A stretch of DNA of 64,000 bases from NCBI GenBank assembly GCA_945643635.1, contig CALZFC010000009.1, positions 7,630,501 to 7,694,500 of the forward strand, read 5' to 3'. The translations under genes and the position numbers were made by a program. Position 1 is the first letter of the stretch. Every line of letters begins with the position of its first letter. This document shows positions 55,941 through 64,000 of the stretch, one piece after another. A model generated the notes under the pieces. The model had not been told where the DNA came from and made no database searches. It saw only the letters and a program-made list of their open reading frames with translations. This DNA comes from Allodiplogaster sudhausi. Taxonomy: Eukaryota; Nematoda; Chromadorea; Rhabditida; Diplogasteridae.

Positions 55941-57745
55941 CTCTGTCTGTCTTTCCGCTCTCTGTCTTTCCGCTCTCTTTCTCTGTTCAGTCTCCCACCT
56001 TTCTCATTCACCAACTCTTTCTCCACGCCCAAAGCAATGAGTCATCATCCCCATGCGAACGTGAAGGGAGAGAGAGAGCACACAAAGAAGAGATGGAGAG
56101 GATGAGAGAACGAGACGTGTAGGCGTATGCTGTGAGAGGATCTGAGAAAGAGAGGTGGGACACATGAGTCAGGGAAACTGAGAGATGGAGAGAGAGGAGA
56201 GAAGCAGACAGAGAGATGGCATTAGAGGAGAGAGGACAATGAGATACCCACTTCCGGACAGCTGACCGGCGCCACGGCATGCGCCGCTGACTACATCTAC
56301 AACGCGTTTCGACATACATAATCTCTCTCTCTCTCTCGCTTCACTATCTCACATTTATATATCCTCATCAGCAGCAAACTCTTCCCACTTTCTTTACTTA
56401 CCTAAATCTCCATCTCTCTTTCACTCTCCCATTCCCTTCCTTTTTCTCTCTCATTCCTCCACCCTCTCTAGAATACGTTAGTTTCGCAACTCGCTAAGGG
56501 TGGCCGGCTCATCCATTCGTCATGAATATTTCACCCTGGAGCCTACACATCCGCCGACACAAACTATGAAAACATAGAATCACATAATGGTTAGCGGCCT
56601 CGGGCTGAAAAATGCAGTTGTAGAATTATGTAAAACAGCAAATACTTACAATTAGTGGTTTGAAGCTGGAAATAAATATTGCAAAAAAGCAAATAATAGC
56701 TAAAGAAACTCACCGGATATTCGAGAGAGCGAGCGGGTGAAATGTCTGGCAAAGTGTCATCCACTCACAGGGGAGAGGGAATAGAAACCGAGTTGGGCGA
56801 AGGGGGCAGCACGGAGACAAACACTGAGAAATGACGAGGGGCATTCGCTCAGTGTCTTCTCTGATCTGAACCGACTCTCAGCGGGCCGACCTGTCTTATA
56901 AGGCGACCCGGTTGGGAAGGAGATACACACATCAAGAACAGGTGGCAAGAGTGAACGGTTTGCAGGAGTAGATAGAGAGAGAGAGAGAGAGTGGGTGAAG
57001 AGACCTTGCAGAAGACAGAAAAGCAACGAATCTTCCGCATTCGACGAACACGCACTGCATGAACGGGTCAGACGAACGAAGAAGCTGTGGATTGTGTGCT
57101 TTTCGCACATCATTCATCTTCAGCTAATGGGTAGATAATACAAATTAATAAATGGGGTAATAACGCATCTCTGGAAAAACTTTTCTTCCTGTTCGACAGC
57201 ATTATTATTTTCAGTGGCATACCAGATAGGAAGGCGGGGAGAGAGAGAAGAGGAGAGAAGAGAAGAGAAGAAGGCATGGGCACCGGCAGGGTTCCCGGCC
57301 GCGTCTCTTTATGCTTGCACCACACACAATTTTTATCTCGCATGTGCTGAGTCATCTCCGATCGCTCCCCGCTCTCCCTCCCACTCCCCATTCCCTCCTG
57401 CTCACAAAGCGCCCACACACTCTCTCTCACTCTCTTTCTCTCTCTCACTCTCTCTTTCTTTCTCTCACCCTCTTTTCTCTCTCATCTCTTCTCTTCATGC
57501 CTTCTGGTATGTTCGCCTCTTTCTCTTCTTCTCATTTCTTGCACTTTTCTCGTCCTTCTCCCCTTCCCCTCCCAGCTCTCTGCATTGCGGATTCGCTTAT
57601 CTCTCTTCCTTTTCCGCGAACTCTTTGTCTCTGACTCTCACTCAATATTCTCTCTTTCTTTTTCTTTTTTTCACTTTAACCGCCAAACGGCCCTTCCTTT
57701 TCCGGGTACGCCAGTCATTTTGCCAAAACCCAGCGGCGTTTCTTC

Positions 57746-57796
<51 letters not shown>

Positions 57797-58890
57797 TCCT
57801 GATATTTCTTCTATCTTTATATTTCGCGTCTTATTTTCTGTTTTCTGAATAGAATGAATGCTCGTCGTTCACTTCAGACAATGAGTAGGCAACATCGTAT
57901 TCATTCCGAACGAGCTCCTTCTGTCTTCTGCCAAAGTAATTCCCCCCCTCCCCCCACGAGAAGGTTTTCGTTTCCCAAAAGTACGCAGAAACTCGCTGTA
58001 TTTTCTGAGTCTAATCATGCTTTAATACGAACAAATCACATGAAGTGAGAAGATTAGTCTGTTTGACGGTAAATTGTACTGTAGCTAATCTATTATATCT
58101 TTCTGAAACATGTGATGTCTGAAATATTCGTATAACTATAATCTGGAGAAAGTATTAGTAATTAATGAAGTTCACACTTCCTCGATGGAACAACCGAGGT
58201 TGATAACCTTCTACACTTCTGCGTTACAGATATCATGGGCGCGTTCAACAGTATCTTATTAATTCCCTGTGATTTTTTATTCCCAGAATGAAACTCCAAA
58301 TATTCGCGCTATTGTTTTCTGATTTATATGAATTTGCTGAAAAGGCTTGTGGTATGTTGTGATTATTATAAAAAATATCATCCGTGTATGTTCTTCAGCT
58401 TGAAATGTATTTTATCAATACCACGTAAATAATTGAACAATAGAGATGTTCTAATTTAATGGAAAGAAATTCACAGAAATTTATTTAAATGTCTTTACTT
58501 CAAACATTGGCTCATTTTGACGAAATGGTAATAGCGGTAGTAGACACGGATGTCTTTCGAGGGGGCCACCGAAGGAAGAAGGGAATGACGGACGGACGCG
58601 GTTTCCTCTTTAGAATAGCACGGAACTGCGAGTTGAGAAAGAGCGTTGCCGCGCTGAATACACCTTACTTTTACTTTTACTTTATTTACAGCATCAAGAA
58701 CTGCATTATTAAAAAGATGAAGAAGGAAAGATAGACATAGATAAATGTCGATAAGATAGACGTGTTTCTTGGGAAGAGAATTGTGACATTCACTTCTTGC
58801 TTATCTCTTTGAAATGAAAGTGACTAAGCAAGTTGCATTATTCCAAGTATCGCAGGCCAGGGGCGGCGTGACTGTCATATTACATGTCAT
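55142..58890. other. CT/GA-rich intergenic DNA
   Basis: Pyrimidine-rich tracts dominate, with (CT)n at 55903-55936 and 57748-57785 followed by GCGCGCGC. Long open frames here (for example 57214-57852) are Leu/Ser/Phe repeats produced by the tracts. A 64-codon frame at 57854-58048 (MNARRSLQTMSRQHR) is less biased but has no splice or family support. No gene is called. Confidence 0.5.
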
Positions 58891-58894
58891 GCTT

Positions 58895-60685
58895 TGTCTG
58901 TCAATAGTCGCCCTTCTCTTTCTCTCTGACTAACCCATCGAGTCCCATGAAGAAAATGAAGGCGAGGGTTGAGAAGATAAATTTGAAGATGCGGGAGGAG
59001 ACTGATCGGGAGAAAACAAAGTAAGAGAGCACCTCGCCGACAAGACACACACTTTGCAGACACACCTCAAGGGGAGAGGATGAGGGAGGGGGAGGGGGGG
59101 GGGGTGCAAAAGGTTCATGATCAATTCAAATATAAGGATACCTGCACAATGAAGCTACTTTCAATGGCACGACGTCGAGTGACCTGAACATGGTTGAGAT
59201 CATACTTACATATATACATATGTACATATATAAATATATCTTATTGAAAATTGTAGACATTTTAGTTCAGGTATTAGACGTAAAATAAATAACCCTTTCA
59301 GCACGACTATGGCGGAGGATGACGATGGTGAAAGTGACAGAGTTGACGGCGAAGATTGCGGAGACGAGGACGGAGAGGCGGACGAGGTTTCCGTAGAAGA
59401 GCCAGCTCTTGTCGCAGTCGGAGGTCAGCGCCAGTCGCCATGTCTCTTGCGAGAAGAACCGACCGCAGCCACTTCCTGGGCCGGCAGAGAACTTCTCTTT
59501 ACTACTGTTCGATATTTTGATTATTAGACATTCTTGCAGACATTATCCATCAGCTTCTCTGCAGCACTCCCCTCCGTGAGCGATCTGCTCATCGTCAACT
59601 CTGTGGGGAAGGATTAACTACCATTTCCCTTCTCTCTAGTTTCGCTATTAGCACAATGTTTATTTTCATGTCAGAGTTGCGTTTCATTATTTCCTATAGA
59701 TAAAGATGTAACGAACAGAAATCAAGGGTCTTGCTTTATGTAGATGGCACTCTCCTACACGTATGCATATGTAAGTGCATTTCACGCTGCAAATTGCCCC
59801 TTTGTACAACATCAAGCTCAAAGATAAGCTGTATATGTTTTTTGCAAGGAAAGGAAATGAACCAATGCCCATGACGAGCCAGCCCGAGAGGGAGACAACT
59901 ACGATTGCTGCTTGGTAGCACACGATCTGGCGCCAGCCGAACAAACCAGCGTATTTTAGCGGGAACGCAATGGAAATGAATCTGAAAACAGCGGTTGGGA
60001 ATTTAGTATATTAGAAGTGCGCTGATTCTTCTTGCATACTTTGGTCACTGGTTTATTGGCTGATTATTGGTCACTGGTTTATGGTAACTTCAAAAGGGTG
60101 ACCGATTCAGAGAGATGACGGCGTGCGAGTAGATCGCGAAGTCGTAGAAGGTCGGGATGACAATGCCGGCCACGTGGGCGATCACGCGATTCTGCCATCC
60201 TCGAATGTCGCTATAGGGAAAGATTAATACTAGTACCAAGCGAGTCTATCTCACATCCTATTTCTAATCAGGACTAAATACCCTTGATCGTTCTCCATTT
60301 TGAGAACTTGAATAACATTTTCTTTAATGGAATAGTGATCTGGAACAGAGGAGAAGAGTGCTGACAAGAAGAGAGCGGGTGCAAAGTAGAAAGCCCAGAC
60401 AGAGAGGGAAGCAGCGCAGCCAACGGCTTGGCCAGCGACCAGCTGAGTGAAGGGGGAGCAGACATGGCGGCGTACCACCACGGCAACTACCACGCAGTTC
60501 ACGGCGAAGCCGAGCACGGAAGTCTTAAGCGAGAGCTATGGAACTTGCGATTCAGTAGCAATGTAAAGAGCACTTCTTTCTCGCCAAAAGATGCCAGTAA
60601 AATGTGATGCAAATGTTGAACGAGCCAATGCTAGACTGACAATGAAGAGTACAACGGCGGCCACTTTAGTTTCGACATCCACCAT
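58895..60685 (-). CDS. Srx-type chemoreceptor (7TM GPCR) gene
   Basis: Exon 1 (60641-60685) encodes MVDVETKVAAVVLFI. It joins exon 2 (60255-60535, acceptor TTCCATAG) to form TM1 with SVLGFAVNCVVVAVVVRR. Exon 3 (60103-60210) gives GWQNRVIAHVAG and YDFAIYSHAVISLNR. Exon 4 starts at 59981 (acceptor TGTTTTCAG) and gives RFISIAFPLKYAGLFGW; the split Arg codon makes the LNRF motif typical of nematode Srx receptors. A further exon (about 59303-59475) encodes GCGRFFSQETWRLALTSDCD and a TM5 with NSVTFTIVIL. The last (about 58900-59070) has LQSVCLVGEVLSYF and FIFSTLAFIFFMGLDGLV, TM6-TM7. The exon 4-5 junction and C-terminus are unresolved, so it may be a pseudogene. Such receptors act in sensory-neuron membranes. 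Confidence 0.7.
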
Positions 60686-61365
60686 TCGGAAGAGGGCTTC
60701 GGCTTGGATGGATGGATGCTTCCTGAATGAGGCAGCTGTCACGCGCTCTTCATGAATTGAAATATGAACTAGACATCTCCCGTGGGGGCGGCTCTGAGGT
60801 AGAATGACCGCTGATGTACACTGATTAAAAGTACATACGTTTGCCCCTTCGCTATCTAAATTGCAACCGTTCGGAAGGTGGTACAATTTGCCGACAACAA
60901 AATTGTCCAAAAGTGCTAATTGCTTATTAGCATGCCATTCACTGACGGGTGCAGAAGGCCACTTCAAAAAATACAGGGGATCCACTTTTCACCCTTTGAC
61001 ACTGGTCACTAATTGCTTCCCATTGTAAGTTGTTGGTGATTCCGATGTATGAGCAAATATAATGCTATTTATAGGAATCAATTACAATAACTGTTCGGCG
61101 ACTCTGTCCTGATGACGTAGGGAATCTACTGTCTTCAATGAAACAAGCAAATTCTATTTGCAGCTATTATAGTTTCCATGATGTTCAACAAACATGAGCT
61201 AGAAGTTCTGCGCTCTCTGTTTCTGATGTAAGCATTTTTCCCAAACGGAATTCAACTAAAATTGAGAAATGTTTTCGATGAAAGGCAGAATTGAGAATAA
61301 CAGGGAAATATGTTATGGTTGGTGGCAGTCATTCACATTCTTATCGCTGTGTCTTACCGCCCTGC

Positions 61366-62702
61366 ATATACACATATGACGCGATTTGCGAGAGAATCAA
61401 AATGAATCAAAGCGGCCGCGGACATAGCCAAAATCGACCATCTTGGATTTTGCTCAAAAGTCCCTTATGTATGCATTCTGATACGAGGAATCGATTGGAG
61501 ATGGTCTGGAAGTCTGAAAATGACTTTTTCGTTTGCTATGACGGCTTGTATTATTAGGGTCGCCGCGCTGGGAGGCGAGTTGGACGCACTTTTGAGGCCA
61601 CTGCGGCGCGACTTGTTGAGATAAAGAAACGAAAATTTACACCATAATAGCAAAGATATTGTTCTAAACAACAAAAGAAAGAAAAAGTGAAAATTTCCAA
61701 ATTTACGTGTTTTCTAGACTTTAATGCTTGAGGGAGCATAGCGAACGCAATACTCATTTTACCAGATCTGAACCTACACAGTTGAATAGAGCATGAAAAC
61801 AGCTTTCGAATGAACTATTGTATTATAAAAACTTAGGAAAAAAAAAGAAAGAGCGTGAAATTTTCTACAGAGTGACCCCTTTCAATAAAATTCCAAGTCT
61901 TCGGTATTTTGTTAGAAGTCATATAATTAGGGCCGGTAGTGCCACATATTGCGCCCAAAAATTAATCTTTTTTTTAGGTTATTCGAATTAGAATATTCCA
62001 ATTATTTTTTGGCGCCTTTCCTTGAAGAATTGTTATTAGCAGATGCCCTATTCTTTTAACTTGTAACAAAACATCGTACACTTGGAATTCTGTTGTAAGG
62101 GGTCATTTTAGAGCAAATTTAACGCTCTTTCTTCTTGTGTATGTTTGAACGCGCGAAAAAAATTTGGGGCGCCTTTTTTAATCCGCGGGGCGTTCTGACT
62201 TGTGCAGTCACATCGGGATAATCGATCAGGAAACATAAAAAGTTCCTAAGTTTTCAAAACCCAATAGTTCGTTCGAAAGCTATTTTCATGCTCTATTCAA
62301 CCGTGCCGGTACAGTTCTGGTAAAATGAGTATTGCGCTCACAATGCCCACAAACATTAATGTCTATAGAACACTTAAATTTGGGAATTTTCTCTTTTTCT
62401 TTGTTTTATTGTTTAGAACAATATCTTGGCTATTATGGTGTAAACTTTCGTTTCTATATCTCAACAAGGCGCGGCGCAGTGGCCTCAAACGTGCGTCCAA
62501 CTCACCTCCCAGCGCGGCGACCCTAATAATACAAGCCGTCATAGCAAACGAAAAAGTCATTTTCAGACTTCCAGACCATCTCCAATCGATTCCTCGTATC
62601 AGAATGCATACATAAGGAACTTTTGAGCAAAATCCAAGATGGTCGATTTTGGCCATGTCCGCGGCCTTTTTGATTCTCTCGCAAATCGCATCATATATAT
62701 GT
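61366..62702. mobile_element. 1.34-kb near-perfect inverted repeat (foldback element)
   Basis: From GATTTGCGAGAGAATCAAAA at 61383 inward, the left half is matched by its reverse complement in the right half, out to about 62702. The arms meet near 62030 with almost no loop. Both arms contain ATTATTAGGGTCGCCGCGCTGGG and ATAGAGCATGAAAACAGCTTTCGAA. The left arm has an 11-bp insertion. Terminal sequence is TATA-rich, and a TA target duplication is possible but not certain. Arm frames are not supported as genes. Confidence 0.75.
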
Positions 62703-62893
62703 AAGTCATCAAACAATTTGAGCGATGTAGCTTGTCCGTGTTTCGATGGACATTGGATCCTAACCGCGTTTTCTCCATACAACTAGACTCTACTGCATAG
62801 TCATAAGTTAGAAGGAGGTGTAATCAATATGATTGTTATTGCCCATGTGCTTGATAGAATAGTTCTCATTTTTTCCCCTTTCAGGTGAACACG

Positions 62894-63363
62894 ATGTCCC
62901 GCAAAGAACTCGTTCTTCTCGGTGTGGCCGTGCTGCTGGCAATGTCTTCCGCACAGGAAGACACAGACTCGCCCTCTTCCACGACATTCGACTTCCTTAG
63001 CTCGACTACTTCTGATCCCCTCTACGACCTACCAACAGATGAGCCTGTGCAAGCGAATCATCCTCGCTCTTCCTTAGGCTCAATCGACTGCCACTTGAGG
63101 AGATCCGACAAATTTCGCTGAACAAAGCCTTGGAAAACTTGAAGAATTCGGTCAACAAGGATGGGTACGAGGGAGTCCTCAGCCAAGCAGCCCAAATCGT
63201 GTGCATGGAGATTGTCATCCGAAGGGATTTCGAAGCTGAAGAACGCAAGAAGATCTGGACCAAGCTCGCAATGTACGCCCTCACCGGGTCGCGAGCTTAC
63301 CACGAAGAGGTCGAATTCGTCGAAGGCGTCCGCGAGTGCTGGCGCCCCATCGCCGACCTTTAA
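62894..63363 (+). CDS. Small secreted protein gene with a frame break
   Basis: The start follows a CCCTTTCAG acceptor ending at 62884. The N-terminus MSRKELVLLGVAVLLAMSSA is a clear signal peptide, then comes an acidic Ser/Thr-rich segment (STTFDFLSSTTSDPLYD). That frame stops at 63121. Another frame continues at once with LNRLPLEEIRQISLNKAL and a helical domain (EGVLSQAAQIVCMEIVIRRD, KIWTKLAMYAL) ending CWRPIADL at 63363. A 1-base shift near 63070 or an unrecognised splice would join them; no GT-AG pair of usable length fits. Poly(A) signal AATAAA is at 63416. The family is not recognised. Confidence 0.6.
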
Positions 63364-63415
63364 CCCCACTTCTAACTGTTTTTACACCTTTTATATCGAA
63401 TGAAACCTGAAAAAG

Positions 63416-63421
63416 AATAAA
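63416..63421 (+). terminator. Poly(A) signal of the secreted-protein gene
   Basis: AATAAA lies 53 bp after the stop codon at 63363. Confidence 0.6.
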
Positions 63422-64000
63422 AGACTTCAAAGATTATAGAGTCCGCTATTATGCAACCCACCGATTCAGCACAACAAAACATCATTTCTTATTGAATTGG
63501 AATTTTATCTCTCACATTAGTTAGTTTAATTTGTCAAAACAATTAAGTTAAGCAACGATATTTATTTCAAAAGTAGATCCATGACACTGGTCAACTCACT
63601 AATCTAGCATATGCATATCAATAATGAGTTGCAAAATGAAAAAAAGAAAGCTACTGTGACAGAGCAATGCTTAAAATTGTGATCATGAATATGAGAATTT
63701 GAATATACATAATATTTGCACGTGATTTGTTAATGGCAAATATGTAGGAATAGGAAGTTGAACTATTCACGAATTAAGGAATTCTAAACACAGTGTAATA
63801 CAGTTTAAAACAGCGTATTGGAAAACAGAAAGGACACATAATGAAAATAATATGTTTACTTTTCTGGCATAGAGCTTTATCACAAGAACTTTTCTAGCTG
63901 GCTTTTTATTGTCTGATTGCATATAAGAATCAATGCGAAAACAACTATCAGAATAGGTTTCCAAGATAGTTGTTTATTGTGCTCTAGTTTTGCGAGGGCT
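63422..64000. other. AT-rich end of window
   Basis: I see no gene, RNA or repeat with support here. Confidence 0.4.

Noticed and set aside
57214..57852. 212-codon Leu/Ser-rich frame
   Set aside because: It is encoded by CT microsatellites, with no conserved feature.
59309..59527. Acidic + strand frame MAEDDDGESDRVDGEDCGDE
   Set aside because: It is antisense to the TM5 exon of the Srx receptor, which has family motifs.

Overview
This is eukaryotic DNA, most likely from a free-living rhabditid-type nematode. The evidence is compact spliced genes with TTTCAG-type acceptors, acceptors placed directly before start codons as in spliced-leader trans-splicing, a chemoreceptor of the nematode Srx type, a decayed copy of the splicing factor SF3B4, and TACTGTAG-rich satellites. 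The genus cannot be fixed from the sequence. The window is dominated by repeats and mobile elements, with few host genes.

Layout. 1-4.4 kb: the 3' end of a + strand gene, then AT-rich DNA and one copy of a 363-bp repeat. 4.4-9.8 kb: satellite DNA (47-, 108- and 106-bp units, AAGTTGAC motifs) with inverted blocks. 9.8-28.4 kb: about four macro-units of 2.5-3 kb, built from 35-bp minisatellites and hairpin modules. Two elements are nested in them. One is a 3.5-kb segment between 190-bp direct repeats with a 985-codon low-complexity ORF (12.8-16.4 kb). The other is a 4.4-kb DNA transposon with CAC...GTG ends and a GATT target duplication, encoding a bZIP-like protein and a DDE-type transposase candidate (23.5-27.9 kb). 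28.4-33.8 kb: two spliced minus-strand genes, one with tandemly duplicated intron-exon units and a 21-bp coding minisatellite.

33.8-43.1 kb: a minus-strand Helitron. It has a Rep HUH nuclease, a Pif1-type helicase and, upstream, an array of about six Ulp1 (C48)-like units, only two of which keep the full catalytic set. Seven frame breaks and a truncated helicase show it is inactive. Its 3' end abuts a 5'-truncated host gene. 43.2-46.6 kb: microsatellite-rich intergenic DNA. 46.6-48.0 kb: a spliced hypothetical gene. 48.4-52.7 kb: three 1.36-kb tandem units, each ending in a cluster of GC-rich hairpins. 52.7-53.3 kb: a second copy of the 9-kb satellite. 53.4-54.0 kb: the SF3B4 (sap-49) relic. 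55-58.8 kb: CT/GA-rich intergenic DNA. 58.9-60.7 kb: an Srx-type receptor gene. 61.4-62.7 kb: a 1.34-kb near-palindrome. 62.9-63.4 kb: a small secreted-protein gene with a frame break.

The most novel items are the Helitron with its C48-like array, and the intact-looking two-gene transposon whose empty sites can be read in neighbouring repeat copies.
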